Shown: positions 18,679 through 27,749 of the stretch, piece by piece
Position numbering within the stretch: the first letter of the stretch is position 1
Layout of the letters: each line of letters begins with the position of its first letter
Source: Dyadobacter fermentans DSM 18053
Lineage (GTDB): Bacteria > Bacteroidota > Bacteroidia > Cytophagales > Spirosomataceae
NCBI RefSeq assembly: GCF_000023125.1
Contig: NC_013037.1
Coordinates: 6,903,791 to 6,967,790 of the forward strand
Direction: 5' to 3'
DNA length: 64,000 bases
Program-made: the position numbers and the translations under genes
Notes under the pieces: model-generated
Databases searched by the model: none
What the model was told of the DNA's origin: nothing
Seen by the model: the letters and a program-made list of their open reading frames with translations, nothing else

Positions 18679-21576
18679 ATGAACAGATTTACATTCTTCG
18701 TTCTCCTCCTCGCCGGTTTTGCCGCTCCGGCCTTCGCGCAAAATGCGCAGATTACCGGCACGGTCATCGATAGCGTTAGCCGCGAATCCGTAGTAGGTGC
18801 CTATGTGTCCGTAACGCGCAATGCCCCCGACGCGAAACCGGAATATGTGACGACGGATGTGAACGGCAAGTTCACCTTTACCGGCCTTACCAAACAGGTT
18901 TCCTACCTCGTAAAAGTCTCTTACCTGAGTTATAAAGATTTCACCCGGGCTGTCACCATAGCCAACGACACCGAAAATCTTGGCATCATTACCCTTACCG
19001 AAGCAGTTGCGAACCTGAAAGAAGTGAAAGTGGTAGGGCAGGTTACCGCAATGGAACAAAAGGGCGATACCACGCAATTCAATGCAGCTGCATTTAAAAC
19101 AAATCCCGACGCTACGACCGAAGACCTGATCCAGAAAATGCCCGGCATTACGGTTGCCAACGGGACTGTCACCGCGCATGGCGAGACTGTCAACCGGGTT
19201 TTGGTGGATGGTAAACCGTTTTTTGGCGACGATGCCGCATTGACGCTGAAATCACTGCCGGCAGAAGTGGTGGATAAAATCGAGGTGTTCGATAAGCTCA
19301 GCGACCAGGCGCAATTCACCGGCTTTGACGACGGTAATGCGCAGAAAACGATCAATATCGTGACGAAGCCCGACAAGAAGATGGGCCAGTTTGGAAAGGT
19401 TTTCGCCGGATACGGGCTCGACGACCGCTACCAGGCAGGAGGAAATGTCAGCTTTTTTAAAGGAAACCAGCGTATATCGGTGATCGGATTGAGCAATAAT
19501 ATCAATAATCAGAACTTTTCCAGCCAGGACCTGCTGGGCGTGTCGGGTGGCGGTGGCGGAGGTAACCGCGGCGGAGGCAGCTCGGCGGGCAACTTTCTAG
19601 TGGGCAACCAGAGCGGGATCACGGGTACTAATTCATTTGGCTTGAATTATGCCAACAAAATCGGGAAGGTAGACCTCAGCGGCAGCTATTTCTTCAACAG
19701 AACGAGCAATAGCAATGTGCAGGGCCTTTCGCAAGAGTATTTTCTGCAAGGCGGCACGAGCAACCAGTTTTACAATGAAAACAGCCGCACCAACACCACC
19801 AACTCCAATCACCGGCTGAACTTCCGGATTGAATACAATATCGACCCCAAAAATTCGCTCATCATCACACCGCGGCTGAGCTTTCAGGATAACCATTCGG
19901 GCAGCGTAAAGGCCGGTTTGACGACCCTCGCTTCCGACGGAAGCAAGGTAAACAGCTCGGATAACAGCCAGGGCAATTCGAATAAAGGCTACAATTTCTC
20001 GAACGATATTTTGTTCCGTCACGCATTCGAGAAAAAAGGACGCACGGTTTCGGTGAATTTCAACACGCAGCTGAACGACAGAAACGGCCGCCGGGACCTT
20101 TATTCCCGAAATATGTATTTCGATAACCTGGTACAGGGTGACACCGCCATGCGCGGCGATACGATCGATCAGCGCAGCTTCACACATTCGGATGGTATCA
20201 CATTGGGCGGAAACCTCGTGTACACCGAGCCGATCAGCACCAGCAGCCAGCTGCAATTCAACTACGGATTGACGGTGCAGAACAGTAATTCGAACCGTGA
20301 TACCGACAATCTGAACTACGACGACGGCACTTATTCGGATCTGGACTCATTGCTGACCAACAATTTCGACAACCGTTACGTGACCAATCGCGCCGGCTTA
20401 GGCTATCGCTACCGGAAAAACAGCTGGTCGGCGAACCTGGGCGTCGATTTCCAGAATACCGGCCTGTACAGCCAGCAGCTGGCGCCGATCAACAATAAGG
20501 TGGATCAGTCTTTTACCAATATCCTGCCTAATGCGATGATCAACTACCGCTCGAAATCGGGCACGCAATTCCGGGCATTCTTCCGGAGCTCGACCAACCA
20601 GCCGTCGATTTCGCAGTTGCAGAATGTGGTCGATAACAGCAATCCGCTTTCGCTCACCGCCGGTAATCCGGATCTGAAACAGGAATACCGCAATATGTTC
20701 AACGTCCGTTATTCGCTCGCCGGTGCCAAACGCCCTTACAGCCTCAATGCGATGATTTTTGTGACGCAAACGAACAATGCGATCGTGAATTCGACATTCA
20801 TCGCACAGGAACCCACGACGCTCCCCAACGGCCTGTTTCTCGAAAGGGGTGCCAGATTCACCGCTCCGATCAACGTGGATGGCAGCTGGAATGCACGGTC
20901 ATTTTTAGCCTTCGGAAAACCTGTTGCACCATTGAAATTAAACCTGAACATTACCACTGGTTTCAACTACATGAGATCGCCGGGGATGATCAACTACGTG
21001 CCCAACTTTTCGAACACGTACGCAATTTCGCAGGGGCTGGTAGTGAGCAGTAACATCAGCGATAAACTCGACTTTACGGTTTCATATTCAGGAAATTACA
21101 ATGTGGTGCGAAACAGCATTCAGCCGAATCTGAACAACAATTACTACACACAGGGCATTACCGGGCGCGTCAACTGGATCTTCGGAAAAGGATTTGTGGT
21201 ACAAAGCGACGTCAGTCACCAGTCGTACCGCGGCCTAGGAGAAGGTTTCAACCAGAACTTCACCCTTTGGAATGCCAGCATCGGTAAGAAATTCCTGAAA
21301 AACAATGCCGGCGAGCTGAAACTGACGGTATTCGATATTTTGAAACAGAACAACTCCATTACGCGTAATGTAACTGAAACGTACGTGCAGGATGTCACCA
21401 ATCGTGTGCTCACGCAATATGCAATGCTCACATTCACCTACACGCTTCGCAACTTCGGCAAGGCGCCGGCCAACAACGGAGGCAATTACAGAAGACGCGA
21501 TTTCGACGGCGGCGGCGACTTCCCGCGCGGCGGCGACCGCGGCCAGGGCGGAGGCGGCCGGGGATTCAACAACTAG
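18679..21576 (+). CDS. TonB-linked outer-membrane beta-barrel protein with carboxypeptidase-regulatory-like domain
   Basis: Protein of 965 residues. A signal peptide (cleavage near AFAQ) is followed by a CarboxypepD-regulatory-like beta-sandwich (~22-110, QITGTVIDSVSRESVVGAYV) and a plug domain (~120-235, TTEDLIQKMPGITV, VNRVLVDGKPFFGDD). The large barrel begins after a Gly-rich loop (GVSGGGGGGNRGGGSS near 290). The protein ends in an unusual Gly/Arg-rich tail. This is the outer-membrane beta-barrel family seen in Bacteroidota, related to SusC-like receptors. No SusD partner follows, so a glycan-uptake role is not indicated; the substrate is unknown. Confidence 0.85.
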   Translation: MNRFTFFVLLLAGFAAPAFAQNAQITGTVIDSVSRESVVGAYVSVTRNAPDAKPEYVTTDVNGKFTFTGLTKQVSYLVKVSYLSYKDFTRAVTIANDTENLGIITLTEAVANLKEVKVVGQVTAMEQKGDTTQFNAAAFKTNPDATTEDLIQKMPGITVANGTVTAHGETVNRVLVDGKPFFGDDAALTLKSLPAEVVDKIEVFDKLSDQAQFTGFDDGNAQKTINIVTKPDKKMGQFGKVFAGYGLDDRYQAGGNVSFFKGNQRISVIGLSNNINNQNFSSQDLLGVSGGGGGGNRGGGSSAGNFLVGNQSGITGTNSFGLNYANKIGKVDLSGSYFFNRTSNSNVQGLSQEYFLQGGTSNQFYNENSRTNTTNSNHRLNFRIEYNIDPKNSLIITPRLSFQDNHSGSVKAGLTTLASDGSKVNSSDNSQGNSNKGYNFSNDILFRHAFEKKGRTVSVNFNTQLNDRNGRRDLYSRNMYFDNLVQGDTAMRGDTIDQRSFTHSDGITLGGNLVYTEPISTSSQLQFNYGLTVQNSNSNRDTDNLNYDDGTYSDLDSLLTNNFDNRYVTNRAGLGYRYRKNSWSANLGVDFQNTGLYSQQLAPINNKVDQSFTNILPNAMINYRSKSGTQFRAFFRSSTNQPSISQLQNVVDNSNPLSLTAGNPDLKQEYRNMFNVRYSLAGAKRPYSLNAMIFVTQTNNAIVNSTFIAQEPTTLPNGLFLERGARFTAPINVDGSWNARSFLAFGKPVAPLKLNLNITTGFNYMRSPGMINYVPNFSNTYAISQGLVVSSNISDKLDFTVSYSGNYNVVRNSIQPNLNNNYYTQGITGRVNWIFGKGFVVQSDVSHQSYRGLGEGFNQNFTLWNASIGKKFLKNNAGELKLTVFDILKQNNSITRNVTETYVQDVTNRVLTQYAMLTFTYTLRNFGKAPANNGGNYRRRDFDGGGDFPRGGDRGQGGGGRGFNN

Positions 21577-21605
21577 GTATTAAACCCTTCATTCAGTGCA
21601 AAAGA

Positions 21606-21632
21606 AAACCCGGGGCGGGATGCTCCGGGTTT
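21606..21632. terminator. Weak hairpin between convergent genes
   Basis: AAACCCGG at 21606-21613 pairs with CCGGGTTT at 21625-21632, followed by a T/C-rich stretch. It is placed between the barrel gene and the LysM gene on opposite strands. Confidence 0.45.
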
Positions 21633-21657
21633 CTTCTATGCTTTATGTTTTGTAAAA

Positions 21658-22287
21658 CTATTTCCTGTCGGGGAACGGGATGATCAGCTTTTCGCCTCTT
21701 TCAGAGAAATCGCGGGTTTTGCCGTTTGCTTTCATCAACGCTTCTTTGGAAATGCCGTATTTGCCGGCCACAACGCGAAGTACATCGCCCGGACCTACCG
21801 TGTGAACGGCTTTAACCTGCACTTTCAGTTTAGTAACACCGGCCTTCACGTTTGGAACGGAGGAGTTGAGGCCTTGCAGCGTTTCCGTTTTGAGATTGTA
21901 GCGCGATGCGATGCTCGAAAACGTTTCTCCGCTCCGAACGGTATGGGTTATTTGCTCCCCGCCGATGGAAGCTGCCGATACGGTCGGTTTGGCCTCAGGC
22001 TTGGGCGCTGCGGGCGTTTCCTTCACCGGCTCGGGTTTAGTTTCTTCAATCGGATCGTCGGCCGGTGCGGGTTCGTCGCTGATCGTCTCGGCGGCGTTTT
22101 CTTCCAGCGTGGAATCCACAACTACCGACGTAAGCTCCTCGGAGCTCGAAGAACTGTCGGAAATATATTCGTAGCCGATGTACAGCATTGCCAATACAAG
22201 CAGCACCAACACCAGCAATGTTACAATAGGCAGATTCGACTTTTCAGTGGGACGGATATTTCTTTTCTTGGGGAATTCGTCTTCCAT
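21658..22287 (-). CDS. Membrane-anchored protein with two LysM domains
   Basis: Protein of 209 residues. A short basic cytoplasmic N-terminus precedes one membrane helix (~21-41), then an acidic/Pro-rich linker (~45-105). Two LysM modules follow: THTVRSGETFSSIASRYNL... (~113-160) and HTVGPGDVLRVVAGKYGIS... (~162-206). LysM binds peptidoglycan glycan chains, so the protein is probably inner-membrane anchored and reaches the cell wall. It is the last gene of a purK-purE-LysM run on the minus strand (59 bp after purE). No catalytic domain is attached. Confidence 0.85.
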   Translation of the reverse strand: MEDEFPKKRNIRPTEKSNLPIVTLLVLVLLVLAMLYIGYEYISDSSSSSEELTSVVVDSTLEENAAETISDEPAPADDPIEETKPEPVKETPAAPKPEAKPTVSAASIGGEQITHTVRSGETFSSIASRYNLKTETLQGLNSSVPNVKAGVTKLKVQVKAVHTVGPGDVLRVVAGKYGISKEALMKANGKTRDFSERGEKLIIPFPDRK

Positions 22288-22346
22288 AATCTGGCCGGAT
22301 TCTATTTTTAGTGGAGTTAATTTTCTACGAAAATAATAAAGACAAC

Positions 22347-22838
22347 CTAGTTTCCAAGTTGATTTTTCAATTCCTCGTTCATCACCGCCACTTTCTCTTT
22401 AAGGCTTTCTTTGAATGCATCAAGCCGTTTTGCAACCGCTTCGTCACTTGCGCCGATGATCTGGGCGGCAAGGATTCCGGCGTTCCGAGCACCATCCAGC
22501 GCCACCGTGGCAACGGGTACCCCCGCCGGCATTTGCAGGATCGACAGCACCGAGTCCCAGCCGTCGATCGAGTTGCTCGACAGCACCGGCACGCCGATTA
22601 CTGGCAGCGATGTTAACGAAGCCACCATTCCCGGTAAATGGGCCGCACCGCCTGCTCCGGCGATGATCACCCGTAACCCGCGGCTGCGCGCAGAAGCGCC
22701 GTACTCGAGCATGCGCTCGGGCGTGCGGTGTGCGGATACGATCTCCATCTCATACGAAATGCCCAGCTCCGTCAATGCGTCTGCGGCCAGTTGCATCACC
22801 TTTCTGTCAGAAAGGCTGCCCATGATAATCCCTACCAT
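22347..22838 (-). CDS. purE: N5-carboxyaminoimidazole ribonucleotide mutase
   Basis: Protein of 163 residues, class I PurE. It converts N5-CAIR (made by PurK) to CAIR in purine synthesis. GSLSDRKVMQLAADALTELG and the SAHRTPERMLEYG motif bind the ribonucleotide phosphate; AGGAAHLPGMVAS and LPVIGVPV complete the family core. It starts 6 bp after the purK stop, so the two are translated together. Confidence 0.97.
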   Translation of the reverse strand: MVGIIMGSLSDRKVMQLAADALTELGISYEMEIVSAHRTPERMLEYGASARSRGLRVIIAGAGGAAHLPGMVASLTSLPVIGVPVLSSNSIDGWDSVLSILQMPAGVPVATVALDGARNAGILAAQIIGASDEAVAKRLDAFKESLKEKVAVMNEELKNQLGN

Positions 22839-22844
22839 TGATAT

Positions 22845-23987
22845 TTACGAATTCGTTTTATGACTGATTACTCTGATATTTTTCTGGATAAAGTCCGCTT
22901 TTGCCTTCAATGAAGCAATGTCCGTGTCCATAATCGTAATGTGCCCCATTTTGCGGAAAGGCTTGGTGATCGCTTTCCAGTAAAGGAACGGGAACACTTC
23001 GGGTGTGGCCAGCAATTTCTCCATGCCTTCATAAACGGCCGGACCTTCGTAGCCATCCTCGCCCAGCAAATTAACCATTGCCGACGGGCCGTAAGCATGC
23101 GTGCTGCCAAGGGGAAGATTTAGGATTGCGCGCCAATGTTGCTCATACTGCGACGTGGCGTTAGCGCGGATCGTGTGGTGCCCGCTGTTATGCGGCCTCG
23201 GCGCGACTTCATTGATAAGTACTTCACCTTCCGGCGTAAGAAATAGCTCCACAGCCAACAAACCGACGATCTGGAATGCCTCGGCGGTCTTACGGGCGAT
23301 TTCCTGCGCTTTCGCATTCACTTCCGCGCTGATTTCCGCCGGTGCGAACAGGTATTCCACCAGATTATGCTCCGGATGGAACACCATTTCAACCGTAGGG
23401 AATGTTTCGATAGCGCCGTCGGCATTGCGTGCTACAATCACCGCGAGCTCCTTTTCAAATGCAACGGCTTTTTCGAGCAGGCCGGGCTTGTCGAAGGCCT
23501 TGTCGAGATCGGCTGCGGAAGTGAGCCTTTGCACGCCGCGGCCGTCGTAGCCGTCCTTGCCGAGCTTATGGAATGCAGGAAGAAACGAAATGAAGTTTGA
23601 AACGTCCTGGCGGTTTTCGGTGAGGATAAATTCGGCGGTAGGAAGTGCCTTTTCGGTGTAAAACTGCTTTTGAATACGCTTATCCTGGATCTGACGGATG
23701 ACCGACGGCTGCGGGTAGACCTTCTTGCCTTCCTTTTCAAGCGCTTCGAGCGCTTCTACATTTACCTTTTCAATTTCGATGGTAATGACGTCCAGGTCTT
23801 TGCCGAAATTGTAGACAGTATCAAAATCTTGCAGGGAGCCTTGCGTGAAGTGGGGCGCTATTTTGCGGCACGGCGCTTCGGCGTCGGGGTCGAGTACGTG
23901 AATATCGAGGTTCCAGTCAACGGCTGCTTGCAGGAGCATGAGCCCTAGTTGCCCGCCGCCGAGAATTCCTATTCGGGATGAAAGCAT
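22845..23987 (-). CDS. purK: N5-carboxyaminoimidazole ribonucleotide synthase
   Basis: Protein of 380 residues with the ATP-grasp fold. It carboxylates AIR with bicarbonate and ATP to give N5-CAIR, the substrate of the adjacent PurE. Visible motifs are the N-terminal IGILGGGQLGLMLL nucleotide-binding loop, KLGKDGYDGRGVQ in the ATP-grasp lid, and NEVAPRPHNSGHHT, the Mg/ATP-binding signature of PurK. It is the first gene of the purK-purE-LysM run. The 119-bp gap upstream (23988-24106) shows no gene. Confidence 0.97.
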   Translation of the reverse strand: MLSSRIGILGGGQLGLMLLQAAVDWNLDIHVLDPDAEAPCRKIAPHFTQGSLQDFDTVYNFGKDLDVITIEIEKVNVEALEALEKEGKKVYPQPSVIRQIQDKRIQKQFYTEKALPTAEFILTENRQDVSNFISFLPAFHKLGKDGYDGRGVQRLTSAADLDKAFDKPGLLEKAVAFEKELAVIVARNADGAIETFPTVEMVFHPEHNLVEYLFAPAEISAEVNAKAQEIARKTAEAFQIVGLLAVELFLTPEGEVLINEVAPRPHNSGHHTIRANATSQYEQHWRAILNLPLGSTHAYGPSAMVNLLGEDGYEGPAVYEGMEKLLATPEVFPFLYWKAITKPFRKMGHITIMDTDIASLKAKADFIQKNIRVISHKTNS

Positions 23988-24106
23988 TTATAAAATGATA
24001 TTTTCCCGCAAAATTGGTTTAAAAACGGTTTAGAAAAAAGGGAATGTTTGCCAAATGTCGGCCCGGAACCGCTGGTAGATCAGTAGTCGACATTTGAGAT
24101 ATGCGG

Positions 24107-24487
24107 TTATTGCAATGCGTTGGACAATTTCAGGCCTGGAATCATCCTGAAATCTTTGAGGTTCGCCGTACGCAGTTCGAGATTATAAACCAATGCGGTA
24201 GCCGCAATCAACGCGTCCGGGGCGCTCACCGAATGCGACAATGCATAGCTATGGCCGATGCGCGTGGCCGCTTGTGCAATGGCTTCGTTCAATTCGAAAT
24301 GCATGAAGCCATTGAGCAAGCGCCGGATTTTGGTCAGCTCCGCGCGGTTCAGGCATCCATTATAAAGTTCAAGAACAACAACCGTATTCACGGCAAAGCG
24401 CCGCTTATTGGCAGAATCAATAAATTCGATGGCAGCCTGCTTTCCCCTCAGATAATCAATGAGGATATTCGTATCGAGCAAAAGCAT
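24107..24487 (-). CDS. PIN-domain ribonuclease toxin, VapC-like
   Basis: Protein of 126 residues from the ATG at 24487, which gives the canonical PIN start MLLLDTNILIDYLRG. A GTG at 24505 would overlap the upstream gene by 17 bp. The four acidic metal-binding residues of the PIN fold are visible: D5, E40 (VVVLELYNG), D91 (SAPDALIAA) and D112 (LKDFR). VapC toxins cleave RNA, usually tRNA or rRNA loops. The upstream antitoxin-like gene ends one base before this start, typical of vapBC operons. Confidence 0.85.
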   Translation of the reverse strand: MLLLDTNILIDYLRGKQAAIEFIDSANKRRFAVNTVVVLELYNGCLNRAELTKIRRLLNGFMHFELNEAIAQAATRIGHSYALSHSVSAPDALIAATALVYNLELRTANLKDFRMIPGLKLSNALQ

Positions 24488-24488
24488 C

Positions 24489-24755
24489 TCAGCATCTGAA
24501 ATCACGGCGGATGCGCCTTACATAAGCAGCCGAGTCACCCACATGCGAAAAAGGCTTTACATTGGGATCATTGGCCATCGCCTCTTCTTCGGGCGTCAGC
24601 TCTTCACAGATCACGCGCCCGTGGGCAGCGGGATCAAGGCGTGTATAATGGAATTCGGGCTCGTTCACCTGGCGCACCTGCGTTTCTTCGAGGTCTTCAT
24701 AGGTCGCAGCCAGCTTAGCGCCGTTGGCGGAGTCGTTTTGGGAAGTTGTTTTCAT
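24489..24755 (-). CDS. Putative antitoxin partner of the PIN toxin
   Basis: Protein of 88 residues, acidic in the middle and basic at the C-terminus (SAAYVRRIRRDFRC). I recognise no AbrB, MetJ/Arc, Phd or HTH DNA-binding signature, so antitoxin status rests on position: it directly precedes the PIN toxin and shares a promoter. I chose the ATG at 24755 over 24773 because a -7 element at 24778-24785 would put the transcription start near 24771. Confidence 0.65.
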   Translation of the reverse strand: MKTTSQNDSANGAKLAATYEDLEETQVRQVNEPEFHYTRLDPAAHGRVICEELTPEEEAMANDPNVKPFSHVGDSAAYVRRIRRDFRC

Positions 24756-24777
24756 AGTGGCGTCTTTTAACATTTCC

Positions 24778-24785
24778 CAAATTTA
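24778..24785 (-). promoter_or_regulatory. -7 promoter element of the toxin-antitoxin pair
   Basis: Minus-strand TAAATTTG is a full match to TAnnTTTG, about 23 bp before the chosen antitoxin start. Confidence 0.5.
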
Positions 24786-24834
24786 CGTCCACTCCACTGG
24801 CTTCCCAAACCGCTTAATCGTCACACGATAATTA

Positions 24835-26889
24835 CTACTTCCAAAATCGAATCAAAACTATTTCGACTAATAGGAAGAACAACGCAGCGTACAAAAAGTA
24901 TTTCCAAAGATTGATACCCATGTTTTGTTGCTGAAAGGCGGTAGAAAAGGCGTCGTCATCAATGCGATCGAAAACCTGTACATTCTTCTTGCCCGAAAAT
25001 GCGGCCCGCAGCTCGTCGGGCGAGTAATACTGGAGCTTCGATTCGGCGTGGTTGTGGTTGAGGGCAACGATTTGCTCCGTTTTATTATCGAGCACGAGCT
25101 CGAAATACCCCGCGGTAAGGCCGTCACCAGCCTGGTCGCCCTGTGGAATTTCAAGCAGGAGCTGGTTTCCGGCAACGCGCTGCACGGGAATAATCTCCGT
25201 TTTGTTGCGGCGCAGTTTGTATACCGAGTTCGGCTTCGGCTTATCGACGGTCAGGCTGATGGGATTTTCGTCGAAAGTATATGATGTGCGCTGCTGCCGC
25301 ACGCTCGACGCGGCGATTTTATACATCACCGGCACAAATATGGCGTGTTGCGCCACATTGCCATTCTCCTGGTTCAGCGGCGCGGCGAATACGTAGGTTT
25401 TGCCGGAGCCGGCCAGCACCTGGTTCAGGTACGTTTGTCCGTTCCGCAGCATCAGCAGCGGTTGGCCGGCCTTCGCCCAGTTCCACACCGGCGATGCGGC
25501 CGGCAGGTTCAGATTCATTTCCTGCCGCATGGATTCCTCGAAAACATCACTGAAAAACGGGTTGTTCCGATCGGGTACGGCCAGCGGAAGCGGTGCTTGC
25601 GCCTTCTCGGCGGTGAGGCCGGTAATGCCTAGTGCACCCAGAAAGCGGCTGTAATTGTCGGCCGACGGTGCGGCAGGGGGGATCACCGCCAGGCTGCCGC
25701 CTTGCCGCACAAAATCCTGCAAGTCCTGCGGAAGTGTGCCCGACAGCTGCGTAACGCCTTCCAGCACCACCAGGTCGGAGTTTTTGATCAAACCCGGGTC
25801 CACATTCTGCGCACTGAAACTCCGGAGTGTAAACAGGCTGTCGTTGGCATACACATTTTCGATGTAGTTGCCCTCGGGCTTCTGCCCGTACACATGCAGC
25901 ACGCGGATGAGCGGCGAGGCATTGAGTACGAAATAATAATCATTGTCGAAGGTGACCGGAAAGTCATCGAACGTGATCTGGCCCTTTTTATAGCCTTTTC
26001 CTTTCAGATTGAAGTTGAATTTCGCGGTAGCGCTGCCATTGGCAGGTACATTCACCGACGCCGTCGACGCCTGCGTGTTGTCCAGGCTTAGCCGTAGCAC
26101 CACATTCCGCGCCTCACGGTTGCCCGAGTTACTGACTTTTACAAACAATATATTGTTTTGAAGCTCGCGGATAAACGGTGTATTCAGCCAGGCTGAATCG
26201 ACAAAGACATTCTTCTCGGCTTCGGCCTGCACGGGCACGAGGAAAATCTGGTTCGTGGAGTCGGTTTGAACGGCTGATAAATCGCCCGCCGTACTTTTCT
26301 GGAAATCGGAAAACCAGAAGAGCTGGTTTTTACCACTTTGCGAATGGCGCGCCATCAGGTTTTCCTGGCGCTTGTACACTTGTTCGAGCGTGCGGGGTGT
26401 GCCCGAAAGCCCGATGGTCGTAAGGCGATCACGGAGCTTTTCAGCGGGGTAGAGGCCCTGTTCCTGGGCCGAAAAGTCGTTGGTAACGAGTTGGAGTGAG
26501 GTCGCATTTTTGAACAAACCCAGCAAATCGCCCAAACGGCCGGTTGCGATGTCGAGATAGCGTTTGTTGTTCAGCTCGCTTTCCATACTTAGCGAATTGT
26601 CAAGGTAAAGGCTGGTAATGCCTCGCCGGTCGACGGCCACATTGCTTTCGGCGGGAATAAATGGCTGTGCGAACGCGAATGCGAGACACGCAATCGCCAG
26701 AATGCGGGCGGCCATCACGAGCCAGTGTTTGATCTGCCGGATGGATTTCGTTTGCGTCTCAACCGCTTTCAGAAAAGCCACATTGGTGAAATATACCTTT
26801 TTCGTCCGCCTGAAATTGAAAATGTGCACGGCAATCGGAACGGAGATCGCCAGTAAACCCCACAGGAAGGACGGAAAAAGAAAACTCAT
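24835..26889 (-). CDS. BatA-domain membrane protein, possible aerotolerance or extracytoplasmic sensor protein
   Basis: Protein of 684 residues. The N-terminus FLFPSFLWGLLAISVPIAVHIFNFRR is the BatA/aerotolerance-regulator N-terminal domain: two membrane helices (about 5-25 and 57-77) with the FxFRR-type cytoplasmic loop. A vWA-like domain follows (DRRGITSLYLDNSLSMESE, where DNSLS resembles a MIDAS). The large middle region has glutamine-amidotransferase-like and Ig-like segments facing the periplasm, and a third membrane helix lies at the C-terminus (YFLYAALFFLLVEIVL). The function in Bacteroidota is not established. It stands alone rather than in a full bat operon with MoxR. Confidence 0.8.
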   Translation of the reverse strand: MSFLFPSFLWGLLAISVPIAVHIFNFRRTKKVYFTNVAFLKAVETQTKSIRQIKHWLVMAARILAIACLAFAFAQPFIPAESNVAVDRRGITSLYLDNSLSMESELNNKRYLDIATGRLGDLLGLFKNATSLQLVTNDFSAQEQGLYPAEKLRDRLTTIGLSGTPRTLEQVYKRQENLMARHSQSGKNQLFWFSDFQKSTAGDLSAVQTDSTNQIFLVPVQAEAEKNVFVDSAWLNTPFIRELQNNILFVKVSNSGNREARNVVLRLSLDNTQASTASVNVPANGSATAKFNFNLKGKGYKKGQITFDDFPVTFDNDYYFVLNASPLIRVLHVYGQKPEGNYIENVYANDSLFTLRSFSAQNVDPGLIKNSDLVVLEGVTQLSGTLPQDLQDFVRQGGSLAVIPPAAPSADNYSRFLGALGITGLTAEKAQAPLPLAVPDRNNPFFSDVFEESMRQEMNLNLPAASPVWNWAKAGQPLLMLRNGQTYLNQVLAGSGKTYVFAAPLNQENGNVAQHAIFVPVMYKIAASSVRQQRTSYTFDENPISLTVDKPKPNSVYKLRRNKTEIIPVQRVAGNQLLLEIPQGDQAGDGLTAGYFELVLDNKTEQIVALNHNHAESKLQYYSPDELRAAFSGKKNVQVFDRIDDDAFSTAFQQQNMGINLWKYFLYAALFFLLVEIVLIRFWK

Positions 26890-27047
26890 GTAGCTCGGAT
26901 AGTTCTTGTATCAGTGATCGGTGGCCGAATATGGCTTCAAAATGATGCTTTTCAAATCATCAACGCAGTTAGTAAAGACAAATTACACCAATTTCTCATA
27001 ACTGTTTTTTATTTACAGACCTTTCTCATATCTCAGATGCTTTTTTC

Positions 27048-27055
27048 TAACTTTG
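27048..27055 (+). promoter_or_regulatory. -7 promoter element of the YcxB-like gene
   Basis: TAACTTTG followed by C matches TAnnTTTG. The transcription start would be near 27062 and the leader about 65 nt to the ATG at 27127. The rest of the 237-bp gap (26890-27126) shows nothing else. Confidence 0.5.
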
Positions 27056-27126
27056 CACTTCATTTTGCCCGGCCTGCGTTTCAAAGGCCGTCGCAAGAGG
27101 AGAAGATTGTTAATTTAAAAAGAATT

Positions 27127-27678
27127 ATGGCCAAAGTTTCGGTAAACAAACACCAGCCCGTCTATCAAATGCCTACGAACCCGGCCGCGGTTCGTACCAA
27201 GAAGTACGCCTTACCTACCCAAAAATACATTTCACTGGCCATGCGTTACTTTTTCAAAACGCAGCTCAAATGGGGACTTGTCCCATTGGCCCTCATCCTG
27301 ATCAACGCGGTGATCAACCTCACCGGCGTGTATCCCAATTTGTGGATTTACATCACCGTTTTTGTAGGGGTAGTTCTTTACATTCTTTTCTGGCTCATCC
27401 AGTTCACCGGCATCACGCAGCTCGCGCAATACAAGCCGATGTTCGAAAAGTTTTCTTATGAAATCGACAACCGCCAGATCTTGATGAAGCTCAACCAAAA
27501 GGAAGGCAGCGTGATGAAATGGGAGCAGATTTTGGGAGGTTACAAAGACAAAGACGCTTACGTACTCGTGATTTCCAAAGGCCAGTTCCTGCATTTGCCG
27601 TTCTCGATCTTTACTTCCGAGCACGACATTAAGGTGTTCGAACGGATTTTGAAGCAGAAAGAAATATTGAAAGGCTGA
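27127..27678 (+). CDS. YcxB-like membrane protein
   Basis: Protein of 183 residues from the ATG at 27127 (MAKVSVNKHQPV). The frame opens much earlier at 26914, but that extension crosses the promoter element and reads as non-protein sequence. Two membrane helices are at about 49-68 and 73-93. The C-terminal cytoplasmic part contains the YcxB C-terminal pattern: ...YEIDNRQILMKLN, KWEQILGGYKDKDAYVLVISKGQFLHLP, then SEHDIKVFERIL. The function of the family is unknown. Confidence 0.8.
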   Translation: MAKVSVNKHQPVYQMPTNPAAVRTKKYALPTQKYISLAMRYFFKTQLKWGLVPLALILINAVINLTGVYPNLWIYITVFVGVVLYILFWLIQFTGITQLAQYKPMFEKFSYEIDNRQILMKLNQKEGSVMKWEQILGGYKDKDAYVLVISKGQFLHLPFSIFTSEHDIKVFERILKQKEILKG

Positions 27679-27693
27679 TTAAAAAAGCATTTA

Positions 27694-27737
27694 CAACGAA
27701 AAAGCGCCCGACTTTCCAGCCGGGCGCTTTTTCGTTG
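27694..27737. terminator. Bidirectional terminator
   Basis: A 17-bp perfect inverted repeat (CAACGAAAAAGCGCCCG / CGGGCGCTTTTTCGTTG) with a 10-nt loop. T and A runs on the two flanks serve both converging genes. Confidence 0.85.
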
Positions 27738-27749
27738 CAAGTCTTTGTG

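Noticed and set aside
23988..24106. A small RNA or gene between purK and the PIN toxin
   Set aside because: No start codon with coding-like sequence and no stable hairpin seen.
26914..27126. A longer start for the YcxB-like gene
   Set aside because: The extension crosses a good -7 element and reads as unrelated sequence; the conserved start is at 27127.
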